Assembly: GCF_027579695.1 (NCBI RefSeq)
Contig: NC_083583.1
Coordinates: forward strand, 3,027,542-3,091,541
Direction: 5' to 3'
DNA length: 64,000 nucleotides
Source: Neoarius graeffei
Lineage: Eukaryota; Chordata; Actinopteri; Siluriformes; Ariidae
Shown one piece after another: positions 33,781 to 46,096 of the stretch. The translations under genes were made by a program, and so were the position numbers. Each line of letters starts with the position of its first letter. Positions within the stretch are counted from its first letter, which is position 1. Under the pieces are notes generated by a model. That model did not search any database. It was not told the DNA's origin and worked only from the letters and a program-made list of their open reading frames with translations.

Positions 33781-34152
33781 CTCATCTCATTATCTGTAGC
33801 CACTTTATCCTGTTCTACAGGGTCGCAGGCGAGCTGGATCCTATCCCAGCTGACTACGGGTGAAAGGCGAGGTTCACCCTGGACAAGTCGCCAGGTCATC
33901 ACAGGGCTGACACATAGACACAGACAACCATTCACACTCACATTCACACCTACGCTCAATTTAGAGTCACCAGTTAACCTAACCTGCATGTCTTTGGACT
34001 GTGGGGGAAACCGGAGCACCCGGAGGAAACCCACGCGGACACGGGGAGAACATGCAAACTCCGCACAGAAAGGCCCTCGCCGGCCACGGGGCTCGAACCC
34101 GGACCTTCTTGCTGTGAGGCGACAGCACTAACCACTACACCACCGTGCCGCC
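33781..34152 (-). mobile_element. tRNA-derived SINE, family 1, copy 5
   Basis: Antisense copy with intact boxes. It is absent from the paralogous position near 4380, so it is younger than the segmental duplication, or copy A was made from an unoccupied allele. Confidence 0.9.
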
Positions 34153-34554
34153 TCATCAAAATAATAAAAATACATATTGCTTGGAGTAACAAACTGGTTT
34201 TGCATCAATAATAAATAAATGTAATTTTTTAAAAATAAAAGCCACTTTAATGCTCACTCGTGTAGGTGTCTGTTCAGCCGGTCATGTGTCAGTAGTTTAT
34301 ATGCAAAACATAAAATCATGCAGATACAGGAGCAGAGCTTCAGCTAGTGTTTACAACTGACATCAGAATGGAGAAAAAAATAATCCTTTTGATTATGTGA
34401 TGGTTGTGAGTTTGAGGATTTCAGAAACTGTTGATGTCCTGCTGGAAATTTTACATGCAAGTCACTGGAGTTTACACAGAATGGCATGAAAAACAAAAAG
34501 CATCCAGTAAATGTTAAGCCTGTGGGCAGAAACACCCACGTTAGGAGAGGATCA

Positions 34555-34825
34555 GGGGGTAATGGGCAGACTGGTCTGAGATGAGAGAGTGAGTAATGTT
34601 GACTGGTTTGAGATGAGAGAGAGTGATGGGGCAAATTGGTTCAAGTTGAGAGTAATGGGCAGACTGGTTCGAGATGAGTGTGAGTAATGGGTAGACTGGT
34701 CTGAGATGAGAGAGTAATGGGCAAATTGGCTCAAGATGAGAAAGAGTAATGGGCAGACTGGTTCTAGATGAGAGAGTAATGGGCAGACTGGTTCAAGGTG
34801 AGAGAGGGTCAGAGGATAATAGGCA
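34555..34825 (+). repeat. Minisatellite, 25-30-bp unit, copy B
   Basis: Imperfect array of units with AATGGGCAGACTGGTT and GATGAGAGAG between acd and ogfod1. Unit order differs from the array at 5918-6195. Confidence 0.85.
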
Positions 34826-35159
34826 GACTGGTTTGGGTGGACTGGAAGGCTCCGGTAACTCGATCACCCTTTACAAAAGTGATGAGCAGAAAAGTATCTC
34901 AGCATGCACTTATTGAATCTTGATTTGGATGAGTTACAACAGCGGGAACCCACATCAGGTTCCACTTCTGTGAGCCAAGACCAGGAGTCTGAGGCTCCAG
35001 TGAACAGACTCTCTCTCTCACACACACACTGGGCAGGTGAAGTCTGGAAAAAGACCAGGAGCCATTTTTAACAATATTCAGTTTCCGAGTTTCAGTGGTC
35101 ACATGTTGTTAACATTTTCATTTGTTTTTATTTATTTTCTTTTCAACTATTTTGCCCTG

Positions 35160-35300
35160 ATGTCCGTTGAGTTTGTAAAAGTTGCTCTTGTTGACATTGT
35201 GGTGCTGGTTGTGAAGAAACCGAAAGGTGAGCGCGAGCGTTTTGATGACGTCAAATGGATGCGACGGCCTGGGCTCCTGGCGGGGAGGCTGGATTGTGTG
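35160..35300 (+). promoter_or_regulatory. ogfod1 promoter region
   Basis: A perfect CRE (TGACGTCA) stands at 35246-35253, 48 bases before the chosen start codon, in GC-richer sequence. No TATA box is seen. The site may lie in the 5' UTR or core promoter. Confidence 0.5.
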
Positions 35301-37535
35301 ATGGCTCCCAAACGGCGCTCGGATCAAAGTGATGAGGGGAAAAGTGTGAAAAAGAGTAAAGAGGGCGAAGTCGCTGTTATCCGCTCGGATCTGGAGGATG
35401 ATGGGATCCGGAATGGAGTGAAAGAAGCCTGGAGGAGAAAGACGAGTTTCTGTCACGGTGTGTGTCGCGCACGCGTGGTTTACTGACCCACACGGAGTCC
35501 CTGAGATTCATTTAAACCCGAGTTTAAACCCGAGTTTAACGAGAGAGCGGAAGCAGGTCGCCGGTTTAGTCCCCACCGAATGAGATCTTCACTCATTCAT
35601 AAAGAAAAATGAACAAAAGATCAACAGCACATGCAGTAAATGATACCTGGAGGTTTGACACACACTGGATGATGTATAGTTTTACTTAATATTGGTTTTT
35701 AAAAGTATTTACACCCCACAGCCACATTCAGAATTTGTGACGGCTTTTTATTTATTTTATTTTTATTAAACCTCCAGTTTAATCTCGATCGATTCCCAGC
35801 CAGTGTATGTGTGGATCCTGTGCATTCTTAAAGCACCCACAATCCTATGTGGAAAGGTGGGACCTTTTCCATGACACACACCTGCACACTCACTAGACTC
35901 TTCCATTCTTCTCTCTGAGGACTAGGAAGGAGTCTTGCTGAGTCTCTGAAGGACCCAACCTTCCAAGAAAACATCCTTGGCTTTGAGAAATACCATGCCG
36001 AGGGTGAGGGTAATACGGTCTTCCTCTGAGACACGATGTGTCAAGTGGAGCGTAACACACTCGGAGGAAAGAGCTATCAACCCTCTTCTACATACATGAG
36101 CTCACAGATGCCAACGATGGGCTTTTATTGCTGTGACTGACCTGAGAAAGTGTGTATGCCCCTCCCACACAGAGAGCATAGACAATTTTATTTTCTTGAC
36201 TCCTGGTCAGGGGCGGCACGGTGGTGTAGTGGTTAGCGCTGTCGCCTCACAGCAAGAAGGTCCGGGTTCGAGCCCCGTGGCCGGCGAGGGCCTTTCTGTG
36301 TGGAGTTTGCATGTTCTCCCCGTGTCCGTGTGGGTTTCCTCCGGGTGCTCCGGTTTCCCCCACAGTCCAAAGACATGCAGGTTAGGTTAACTGGTGACTC
36401 TAAATTGAGCGTAGGTGTGAATGTGAGTGTGAATGGTTGTCTGTGTCTATGTGTCAGCCCTGTGATGACCTGGCGACTTGTCCAGGGTGTACCCCGCCTT
36501 TCGCCCGTAGTCAGCTGGGATAGGCTCCAGCTTGCCTGCGACCCTGTAGAACAGGATAAAGCGGCTAGAGATAATGAGATGAGATGAAAGGTGCCAATAC
36601 TTTTAAAATCCTCCCCACCTTTTTTTTTTTTTTAAGAGAGCACTTTCAAAATAAGTTTGTATTAGAATGACTTGCTGTTGAAGGAAAAGTGACTCATTTC
36701 TCACACTGATGAAATGAAAGTCGAGTGAATTGTAGTTGAGGAATGTTTGTTACGCAGTCATATTTGTTTGTTCTCGTAACGGGTGCCAATAATTCTGTGG
36801 TCGAGTTGCCGTTTTGTTCTATAAATGTGAAGTGATGTGAGGAACGTGTGTGCAGGCAGTGTGCAGTTGGACTGTGAGCCGTTTCCTCACTGCAGAATCG
36901 GGAATTTTGTTCAGAATGAAAGTTTCGTGGAGAACCTGAGAGACGAACTCCTGCGGCTCAGTTTCCACAGCAAGTCCAACGACCTGTACAAGTTCCAGCA
37001 GGTGCCTCAGTCAGCTCCAGTGTTTTTAATTGAGGTTGGGAGTTAACGTCCTCATTCATGGTGACAGAAATGTGGAATTGTGTCTTTTACAGTCTGATGA
37101 TCTGAAGAAGAGGAAAGAGCATCACATTTCTGAAATCAGGTTTGAGCTTTCAGTGTTTATGACGTTCCTGGAGCGTAAGAACTCAATTCAATTCAACTTT
37201 GTCATATGGACTAGAGACAGTGTCACACAGTACAATGAAATTCTTATTCTGTGAGTCCTCCAGCAACATTACCTAAACATGAATAAAAAAATTAAAAACG
37301 AGATATAAAATAATTAAAGAGATATAAAGTAGTATAAAAAGATGTAGTAAAGTGCAGTTGTGTTTTTATGTAATTAGTGTGAACAGTGTGTGTGTGTGTG
37401 TGTGCGCGCGTTAGGTCACTTCTTTTCCTCCAGTTCCGCTCTTGGCTGTCTGGGGTGTTAGGAGTGGACTTGGAGCCGACTGTGGACATTTCCTGTGCTA
37501 AATACGAGCACACGGGTAATGAAATAACAAGCTGC

Positions 37536-37572
<37 letters not shown>

Positions 37573-37736
37573 TGAAGAGGAGTGTAACCACATTATGTCC
37601 CTCATCTTCCTCTTTCACAGACATCTTGCTGTGTCACGATGATGAACTTGAAGGACGGAGAGTCGCCTTCATCTTTTACTTGGTGCCTCAGTGGGACCTG
37701 AGTGACGGAGGAACATTAGATTTATACAACACGGAC

Positions 37737-37769
<33 letters not shown>

Positions 37770-38837
37770 ACCTTCTTAAATACACAATCGTTTATTTTTC
37801 TATAACAGCAATAATAGCACATCCCAAGGTTTTTATTTCCTTTATACCCTAGTCGTTTGAAAAGAAATTTAATTTTTTTATTAACTAAAGCTCAGCATGT
37901 CCTGCTGTAGATATTCAGTGTTGTGGAACATCAGTAAACCAAGTCCATTCCTGTTCTTACGTCACGTTATAGCAGCTATAAACATTTACAGATTTAGCAC
38001 TGACACTGGAGACTCCATCCGCAAATGTTAAATCTCAAAATATTATTTATTAAACGATAATATAATGAGTTCATTAATATAAACCTGTGATGTGCGGCTG
38101 TGCTACTGTCAGAGCTGCTGTTCTAGAGAATTAATCAACACCTTCCCTTCTGACCAGTCAGAGTCCAGAATTCAGCAGCCTTCTAATAATAATATATATT
38201 GTGTGTGTGTGTGTAGAACATTGTGAGCCGCTGAGCGTAGTGAAGTCTCTGCTGCCCTGCTGGAACACTTTGCTATTTTTTGAAGTCTCTCCTGTTTCCT
38301 TCCATCAGGTCATTACACACACACACACACACACAGTCCATTTTACGGTTATTCATTCTTTTTTTTTTTTTGGTCATGCATTATTAATGCAGTAACGCAG
38401 CCTGTCTTTTTTTTAACTGCTCTGATCTGCAGCTGTGAGAAACTGAAACAAAACCTGTCAGAGAGCTGCAAGTGAAAGTGTTCTGTAATCTAAACGAAGC
38501 ATAAACTGCTGCTTTTGTGTCTTAAATGGCACTAACCAGCTCACCAAATCCTCACCACAGCCTGTTCATTTCTGTTTTTACTTCACCACTGTGGGACTGT
38601 CTGTCCTGCTTCCGTCTGAGTGCCAATACTTCTGTTTTTCTCCTGTTTTGCATCACAGTTTATTCGACACTTAGCCTATTGTAACGTCTAAAAACAGACT
38701 GTGTTTTCTGTAGTGTGTTGTCTTTGGTCTTGTATGGACACACCCAACGTGAAACCATTTATTCCTTTATTCACACCTGAGCCGCAGGTCAGAGAGTCAC
38801 TGAGCTGTAACCGTGTGTGTGAGAGGTGTGAAAGTGC

Positions 38838-38871
<34 letters not shown>

Positions 38872-39406
38872 ACAGAACCCTAGTGTGATAACACAGTGAT
38901 CACACTCGGGCCTGAGAGTGTCAGAGTGTTGTGTTCTCGATCCGCTTCCGAGTGAGAAAGTGATTCGACTCTGAGTCGACTCCCTGCAGGAAGTGAATCA
39001 GACACTCTGTGTTTTGGTTTGCTGTTTTTTTTGTGCTCCAGAAATGTGTTCTGGAGATTTGGAAAAAAATAAACATAATCACACAATGCCTTAAAGCGGT
39101 TATCCATATAATTACCTCATGGCGGTTTAGCACTGGCTCTGCGTTTTCTACATGCACTCAATTGTTAAACTTTTTCCGTTGCCATATTTCTGACCAATGA
39201 ATGAAAGTTTGATGAGGATGTTGTCAGATCTACACACACCCCAGACAATGAGTGTTCACTTTTTGGTTTGTTTAGTGATGTGAAATGAAGTGTGAAACTA
39301 AATCAAACTGAACCAAATAGCAAATTAATTGGAAGAATCAATTTCACTCTGATTCAGGTTCATAAATGGACTCCTAGGTGTGAAAGCGTTTACTTTGACA
39401 CACTCA

Positions 39407-39453
<47 letters not shown>

Positions 39454-41943
39454 GTGTCTGAGGTTCTTACCAATGAAAAGTGTCGCTTGTCTCTGAGTGG
39501 TTGGTTTCACGGCCCGTCCCTGCCGAGGCCCCGGCGCTACACTGAACCCGCAGTGCCACGTCTCACACACGTCCTCCAAGATGTGAGTCAGGTTCAGGGT
39601 TAAACTCTCGCACTGTTCTTAGAGCATTTAAAATATTTGCATTTACCATTTTTTAAATGTTTGCATTCATTTGAAAATTCAGTTGAGTTTTACTTGTTTT
39701 GAATATCAGGCTGTTGGCCTCTATTGCTTTTATTTTTATTATATTTTAATTTTCTTTATTTTATTTGCATCAAAAAAGATTTTTCAAAATGTTGCAAGAT
39801 TTGGTTTCTAACAGTTAAACTGGTGGAGTTCAATAAGATTTGGATGAGGTATTTCTGGTTTTTTTTTTTAACCCTTGTACACAAAGCTCCGCCCCCAGAA
39901 CCTGCAGTGGTTCAATTAGCATTTTATAGCAAGAGTTCGCGTTAGAAAGGATTGTCATCACAACACTTAAGTGACATTCAGCTGCTTGAAAGCCAAATAA
40001 TAACAATATAAATGTACAAAATTCAAATGGTTTACGAGGATGGTCAAGAGTGAGATTTTCTTTGTAATGGGGAAAAAACCCACAAACGAGCACTCTGGAC
40101 CAGAACCCAATTCACCTCAACTGGTTTTCTCAGCAATATAACATTCTTGTGCTGAGGCCATGGATTAAACAGTTTTTCTTGCATGTTCTACACATTTCTC
40201 CAGGTTATCTGTACAAGAAGGAAAGTTAAAAAAAATTGTCTATGGCACCTTTATTTTCAAAAAGTCCTTGAACACGTCATTTTCTACACAAGTGTCTGCC
40301 ATTTGAAGCCCCAGAATTAACTGCTGTGTGTGTGTGTGTGTGTGTGTGTGCAGGAGTCAGTGTTGTTTGAGTGGGTGAATGAGATGTACATGGATCCTCT
40401 GTATCAGGCTCAGGTGCAGCAGGAGTTTGAGGACGCGTCAGAAATCCGCTTGCCGAACTTCCTCCAGGTGAGCCGCTGTTCCACTGAGTTAAACTCGCAC
40501 ACGTTAAAGAAACACACTGCGCGATCTGTATATACATACACACAGTACCAGTCAAAAGTTTGTACACCCCACTCGACTCATTCACGGGTGTTTCTGTATT
40601 GTGACGATTCTCTACACTGTAGAACAAAACTGAAGACATCAAAACTATGAAATAACATCTGGAACACATCTGGAATTATGTGGTGAACAAAAAATTTTTA
40701 AAGAAAAAGTTTGATATTTTAGATTCTTCAGTGTATCCAGCGTTTCCCTTGATGACACTTTCCACACTATTATCATTCTCTTAACCAGCTTCACGAGGGA
40801 GTCACCTGGTCTCGTCAAAAGGTAATCAGTGGACGAGTTTCTTACCGTCTTAATGCGTTTAAGCTCAAACAGTAAATAATAAATAATTAAAAATACCCTA
40901 TTAGACCTATTTAACACCACAACTATAGTAATCCATATTATGTCAAGAACCGAACAACTAAGTAAAGCAGAACAACATCCATCATTACTTTAAGACAGGA
41001 AGTGATTTTAATTCATAAAAATAAAGAAAAATGTTGAATTAGGAGGTGTGTACAAACTTTTGACTGGTACTGACTGTATGCGTGTGTGTGTGTGTGTATA
41101 TAATATATAGGACAGACAGATAGATGTACAGGTTTATATTAATGTACTTGTTCTTATGTTATCGTTTCTATAGTAACAGTGAACACTTGCTGTTTATAAT
41201 AAGTAATTGATTTGCACTGCAGCGTTACTTTGCCATTTCCTCTGTTTATCAGGAGGAGAAATATAAGCAGGTGACCGAGGCGTTACGATTGGCTGAAATC
41301 CAGTGGGAGAGGAGAGGACCGCCCAATAAGAGGTGAGGTACTGATGAGGTTTGTGTTTTTATGATTTAACTCGTCATCCAGGGATTCAGGGAAAGTTTAC
41401 ATCATATTACTGCTGCGTTCACACTTGAGAGTCCACACAGCGACTTTCTGCCATTCCTCATTCTGTGTGTGTGTGTGTGTAGGTGGTATGCACGAGCACA
41501 GCTGCAGAATTTGCCCTCCTGTCTCAAGGAATGTTGGGATCTGCTCTCGTCTGAGGCGTTCTTCATCCTGCTGTCCAACCTGACGGGGCTGAGGCTGCAC
41601 GCTCTCGCCACCGAAGAGGATGAGAGTGACAGCGACGGGCAGGATGGACGGAGCGAGGGGCAGGATGGACGGAGCGAGGGGCAGGATGGACGGAGCAACA
41701 CAGACAATGCAGAGGATGAGAGAAATGATCTGGATGGTCAGGGCCCCAGTAGCACATCTTCATCCATGGAGAAAAAACCCAAAGGTGGTCAGACTTTCCT
41801 CAGTTTGGAGAGAGACAGAATTCTTTCTTTTTCCTTCTTTCTTTCCTTTTATTGACCTTTAGTCACATGCTCTGACATCACCATGAGCACAGAGGCATGA
41901 CTTATTTCTTTGAAAAGTCTAATGTGTTCATATTGGACCCAAT

Positions 41944-41992
<49 letters not shown>

Positions 41993-44900
41993 GTGGGTAG
42001 GTCCATGCCAAATGACCAGATGGTGGTTGCAGCACCAGATTCTTTTTTTTTTTTTGTGAGAGCTTATGGGAATAGATACTCGTGAAATATGAACTCATAA
42101 AAAATGTCAGGGCCCTATTCTGTGTATTTAATGAATTGGGTCATTTTGAAAAATTAGTGAAATTAGACCAGAATGCACCCCCTAAATCCTCACCAGGTAT
42201 TTTTGGGGTTTTAAATGCATTTTTCTTCTCAGCTTCTAGGCTACACAGAGGTTTGAAATTTGGTAAATTAACTCTCCATATGTTGCTAATCTGGAAGGAA
42301 AACGCAGAACCTTCTATCTAGAAAATCCTGGCCATAGGTACTTCCTAAAAATGCTAAAAATTAAGAAAAACGCACTCGCGAGTGGGGTTTAGGGCCCTAA
42401 AAATACTAGAAAACAAATGTATTCATCTCCTATCACTACCTGGTCTTATTATAAACCAGATTGCCTGGTCACTTACTGTACATAATGGGAGCTCTCTCTA
42501 GATAGAATATTTACAGAAATATGGCAGATTCAGTTACATACCTCACAAAAAGTATCATATCTTTAAGACCCTGAATGGAAATGAAGCACAGGTAGCACAT
42601 ATTAAACTTTGTCTTGTCAACATTTTGGAAATTGTTTGTGTTCATTGAGATATTGTTTAAAATGTTTACTTTTCAAAGGGGGTGGACTCATTTACGCTGA
42701 GCACTGTATGGCCAGGATTTTCTAGATAGAAGGTTCTGTATTTTCCTTCCAGATTAGCAACATATGGAGAGTTAATTTACCAAATTTCAAACCTCTGTGT
42801 AGCCTAGAAGCTGAGAAGAAAAATGCATTTAAAACCCCAAAAATACCTGGTGAGGATTTAGGGGGTACATTCTGGTCTAATTTCACTAATTTTTCAAAAT
42901 GGCATAAATAAAAAACCTGTGGGTCTAGAAAGCTGAAATTTTGAAAACTAATGTAGATTTACATATATTTTCATCAGTAACTTCCACAATTAAAATAAAT
43001 ATGGCTGCAACCAATTTTCTATATATTGGGTCTTTTTGGCTTGGACTTACCCTCGTGTGTGTGTGTGTGTGTGTTTCAGGCCCTCCTGTGTGTGTTGGTG
43101 AGCTCCGTCGTTGGTCTCATGGTGATTACACTCTGCTGCACGACTCTGTAAAAAGAGAGTTCGCACTGGACCTGCTGCTCCATTTGGGATGTACAGGTAA
43201 CACTTGTATCACACCTGTCTTACTCGTCTCTGACTCCTGTCTTACTGTTCACACCTGTCTCACTCCTTTATTACTCCAGTTTGACACTTGTCTAGTGCGT
43301 GTGTTTTTACACATTTTACACTCCCTTGATTTTCACAGGCCCAAAATATAATGGGACAAATTAGCATAATTATCAATATAAAGATTATTTTTTTAATACC
43401 TAGCTGTAAATCCTTTACAGTCAAAGACCTCCTGAAGTCTGGAGCGCAGGGACTTCACCAGATGCTGAGTTTCCTCCCTCGAGATGCTTTGCCACGCCTT
43501 TCGTGCAGCCACCTTCAGTTGCTGCTTGTTTGTGGGTTTTTCTGCCTTCTGTTTCATCTTCAGTGAATGAAAAGCAGCTCACATTGGGTTGAGTGACTCA
43601 ACTGTTTAAAGACATTCCGTTTCATTGCCTGAAGCAGCTCTTGGGTTTCTTTCATGGTATGTTTTGGGTCATTCGACCAAATCTGAGCAGAAAGTAAAAC
43701 TCTGTACACTTCAGAATTCATCCTGCTCCTTCTATCAGCAGTCACATCATCAATAAACACCAGTCACACAGTTCCACTGGCAGCCGACGCCCATGTCCAC
43801 CATGTTTGACAGATGATAATTGTTTTGGATCATGAGCCCTTCTTTTCCTTCTCCATACTCTTCTCTAATCATCATCTGCTACAAGTTAATCTTCATTTCA
43901 TCTGTCCAGAGAATCTTGTTCCAGAACTGAGCAGCCTTTCTAACAAAGTCTAATCCAGTCTTTCTCTTCTTGAGTGTGACTGGTTCTTTGCATCTCGAGG
44001 TAAAGCCTCTGTCTGCTTTGTGTTTTCAGCTGAATGACAACCTCTTTCGTTTGCATCGACACCTCTTTGGACTGCATATTGAGAGTTCCCATGAACAGCT
44101 ACCAAATGCAAATTCAACACTTGGAATCAACTCTAGAACTTTTGTCTCCTTAATGTGTCACGAAATAATGAGGAAACAGGCCACAACCGGCCATGAAACT
44201 GCTCATCAGTCCAGGCAACTGTCCTGTTACTTTTGAGCCTGTAAAAATGAAGGGACTATGAAAAACTGGCTGTAATTCCTGAAGTTAATGTGATATATTT
44301 ATTAAATGCACTGAGTTATTACTGCTGAAATTCTCCACTTCAATCCCATCTTGATGGCTTCATTTCAAATCCATTGTGGAGGTGAACAGAGACAACACTA
44401 GGGAAATTGCATCACTGTCCCAATACTTATGGATCTGATTGTCGCTCTCTAGTTCCTTCTCTTAGACACTCGTCTCATGACCCTCTCAAGAAATTGCCTT
44501 TTCTTTATTGCTTTCTAGATTTTGGTTGCTTGATTGTAGAAACCCCGCCCCCCTTTTATGTTTTTGATTAAAAGTTATTTTTCTCTTTCAGGCTGGAAGG
44601 CGGAGTTCGGAGGATTTACATCGTACATCGCGCATGACGAAGACGAAGAGGTCGGTGATGACATCACTATAATTTTGTCACATGGTCTAAGGGCAGCTGT
44701 TAAAACTTCCTCAGTACATAAAACACAAACTTAAATCTGCAGCTGTTCCACAGGAACAATGAGAGAAACAGATGTGAGAGAGAATCTTCCTAAAGCTCTT
44801 CTGATGGATTTTTATCCAAATGTCCAACAGTAAAAAGTCATTCGTTACTTTACACTTTCCTGAAGGTTCCTGATGGACATCAGAGACACAACACACACAT

Positions 44901-45261
44901 TCCTCCCTCTGAAAAAGGAGTTCCATCTCAGAAAGGAGCAATTCAACACATTTACAGTTTCATTTATTTAAAAAAAAAAATTTAACTGAAGACTTTAATG
45001 AGAAAAGGTTAAACATCTGCTCTTATACTTCTATTTAAATGAGTTTGGAGGAAAAAAAAACTGTACATTGTGTAGTAATTGTGTGTGTGTGTGTGTGCGC
45101 AGCTCCTGACCGTGTACCCTGAGGACAACTCTTTGGCGTTGATCTACAGAGACAGAGATACTCTGAGTTTCATCAAACACGTCAATCATCACAGCGTTGT
45201 TCAGGAGCGCGAGCACACACTCGCACATTTTTACGATTTCTCTTTCACGTACTACGAATAA
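35301..45261 (+). CDS. ogfod1: OGFOD1 prolyl 3-hydroxylase
   Basis: A 2-oxoglutarate/Fe(II) oxygenase that hydroxylates a proline of ribosomal protein S23 in the nucleus; it affects translation and stress granules. Thirteen exons, all GT-AG and phase-compatible: 35301-35457, 36856-37001, 37093-37139, 37415-37515, 37621-37737, 38217-38308, 39454-39582, 40354-40467, 41253-41332, 41483-41784, 43080-43196, 44592-44650 and 45103-45261. They sum to 539 residues (human 542). The catalytic domain has [20 protein letters not shown], the H-x-D iron ligands in [12 protein letters not shown] and the distal His in [12 protein letters not shown]. The second, inactive double-stranded beta-helix domain shows [26 protein letters not shown] and [26 protein letters not shown] was chosen as start by human length, although the frame is open upstream to 35037. 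The exon at 41483 contains a 21-bp coding repeat. Confidence 0.96.
35458..36210 (+). other. ogfod1 intron 1, left part
   Basis: No repeat or gene recognised. Confidence 0.6.
36211..36588 (+). mobile_element. tRNA-derived SINE, family 1, copy 6
   Basis: Sense copy in ogfod1 intron 1 with head GGCGGCACGGTGGTGTAGTG and a GATGAGATGA tail. Confidence 0.9.
37183..37345 (+). repeat. LINE 3'-end-like fragment in ogfod1 intron 3
   Basis: CAATTCAACTTTGTCATATG and CAGTACAATGAAATTCTTAT resemble the antisense 3' end of L2-type elements, followed by AT-rich simple sequence. Confidence 0.45.
37738..38216 (+). other. ogfod1 intron 5
   Basis: (TG)n at the donor. The dispersed repeat at 38082-38180 is related to 10529-10632. 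Confidence 0.6.
38309..39453 (+). other. ogfod1 intron 6
   Basis: Simple repeats only: (GA)n at 38846-38870 and (CT)n at 39411-39450, the latter serving as the polypyrimidine tract of the next acceptor. Confidence 0.7.
39583..40353 (+). other. ogfod1 intron 7
   Basis: No gene recognised. A (TG)n run precedes the acceptor. Confidence 0.7.
40543..41072. mobile_element. Tc1/mariner-like non-autonomous element in ogfod1 intron 8
   Basis: The ends CAGTACCAGTCAAAAGTTTG and CAAACTTTTGACTGGTACTG are inverted repeats of the kind at Tc1-like ends. The interior has no intact transposase. Confidence 0.75.
41637..41699 (+). repeat. Coding 21-bp tandem repeat in ogfod1
   Basis: Three copies of GGGCAGGATGGACGGAGCGA(G) encode GQDGRSE three times, the last copy ending GQDGRSN. 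It lies in the acidic linker between the catalytic and C-terminal domains, so length change there would keep the frame. Confidence 0.9.
41948..41989. repeat. (CT)n microsatellite
   Basis: About 20 CT units in ogfod1 intron 10. Confidence 0.9.
42141..42902. mobile_element. MITE with about 195-bp terminal inverted repeats (ogfod1 intron 10)
   Basis: The arms are 42141-42337 and 42707-42902. CATTTTTCTTCTCAGCTTCT on the left reappears inverted as AGAAGCTGAGAAGAAAAATG on the right, and near-identity holds across the arms. The 370-bp centre has no coding potential. Transcribed in the intron, it could fold into a very long hairpin. Confidence 0.8.
43360..44455 (-). mobile_element. Decayed Tc1/mariner-type transposon (ogfod1 intron 11)
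   Basis: The - strand holds transposase debris such as [18 protein letters not shown], which matches the second catalytic aspartate block (NDPKH) of IS630-Tc1-mariner enzymes. The right side ends CCCAATACTTATGGATCTGA, a phrase typical of such termini. Many stops and shifts make it inactive. Confidence 0.6.
44651..45102 (+). other. ogfod1 intron 12
   Basis: No gene or named repeat recognised. A (TG)n run leads into the acceptor at 45102. Confidence 0.6.
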
Positions 45262-45500
45262 ACACAACCACAAAGACTTTAATCAGGACTTTATACAGCA
45301 ACAAAGGCATTTTACTGCATAACACGTACAAAAGTTTGCACCCCCCCTTCATTAATGGATGAATAAATAAAACCATGCCTCTGTTATACAGTTTATATAC
45401 AATAATAATAAACATTCACGCTTCATTCATATTTAATGTTTGATGGCGTTTTCTGTGTACAACTGAAATATTCCATAAACTTTCCTTTGACGTGATCATA
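45262..45500 (+). other. ogfod1 3' UTR and downstream DNA
   Basis: AATAAA signals occur near 45361-45372 and 45405-45415, either of which could end the ogfod1 message. Confidence 0.55.
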
Positions 45501-45514
45501 AGTTTACACTCCCA

Positions 45515-45890
45515 CTCTAAATCAATCAATCAATCTAAGGTTTATTTCTCTCCTGGAGGAGGAACCTCTCCCCAGCTTAGTCCACAGTGGTCCTGGAAGA
45601 TTGTCCCTCCATCTTGTTTTTGGTCTCCCTCTTGGTCTTGTCCAACTCCTTGGTGTCCATTCTGTCACTCTAGCAGTCCACCTGTTATCTGGCAGTCTGG
45701 CTACGTGTCCTGCCCAGCGATGTATTGATTTTCTGATGACACTGATAACGTCCTCTACTCCTGTTTCTTGTCTCATAGCATTATCCCTAACATCTTTCTT
45801 TGTGCTACTGCCAGCATCTCCATTTGAGCATTTATTAGGTCCCAAGTTTCGCTACCATTGGTCATCACAGGTAGGATGTATCCGTTCAGA
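45515..45890 (-). mobile_element. RTE-like LINE B, C-terminal end
   Basis: The - strand encodes YILPVMTNGSETWDLINAQM, then IHRWAGHVARLPDNRWTARV and RPRGRPKTRWRDNLPG, the conserved C-terminus of RTE-like LINE proteins. A (TTGA)n tail at 45520-45535 marks the 3' end. The rest of this LINE lies at about 53800-53984 and 55597-55815, displaced by insertions. Confidence 0.75.
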
Positions 45891-46096
45891 ATTTTTTTTA
45901 TTAGCTCATTTGTCCATGAGGCTGTGGAGCTGTTGCCATGGCGTGGTGTCTGTCGTCCACAATTCAGTTAAATCGTATCTCCTCCGTCAGTTCTTCACAG
46001 ATTTCCCTTCCGATTGTTTTGTTTGAAAGAACTCATCACTGCACAAAAAACTTAGTCGTTGTTTTGTCAAATTTTTTGCTAATGAGTTACTAATTA
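45891..46096. repeat. Dispersed repeat with internal tandem units, left piece
   Basis: GTTGCCATGGCGTGGTGTCT and CGTCCACAATTCAGTTAAAT, then TCTCCTCCGTCAGTTCTTC, match a known type of fish repeat. The same unit recurs in diverged form at 53310-53700. The piece has been separated from its remainder by the SINE and the LTR nest. Confidence 0.55.

Larger units (their letters stand above)
33523..35081 (+). repeat. Duplicated segment, copy B (source locus)
   Basis: Acd exon end, 3' UTR and intergenic spacer matching 4126-6466. Here the segment is continuous with a complete acd gene, so it is the parent copy. A family 1 SINE (33781-34152) is inserted in it. The sequence flanking that SINE is uninterrupted in copy A at 4378-4394. 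Confidence 0.88.

Noticed and set aside
35037-35300. Upstream in-frame extension of ogfod1
   Set aside because: The extra residues are hydrophobic and unrelated to the human N-terminus. The start at 35301 gives 539 residues, matching the family length.
43970-44236. + strand frame in ogfod1 intron 11
   Set aside because: It lies within a decayed Tc1/mariner copy whose transposase debris is on the - strand.
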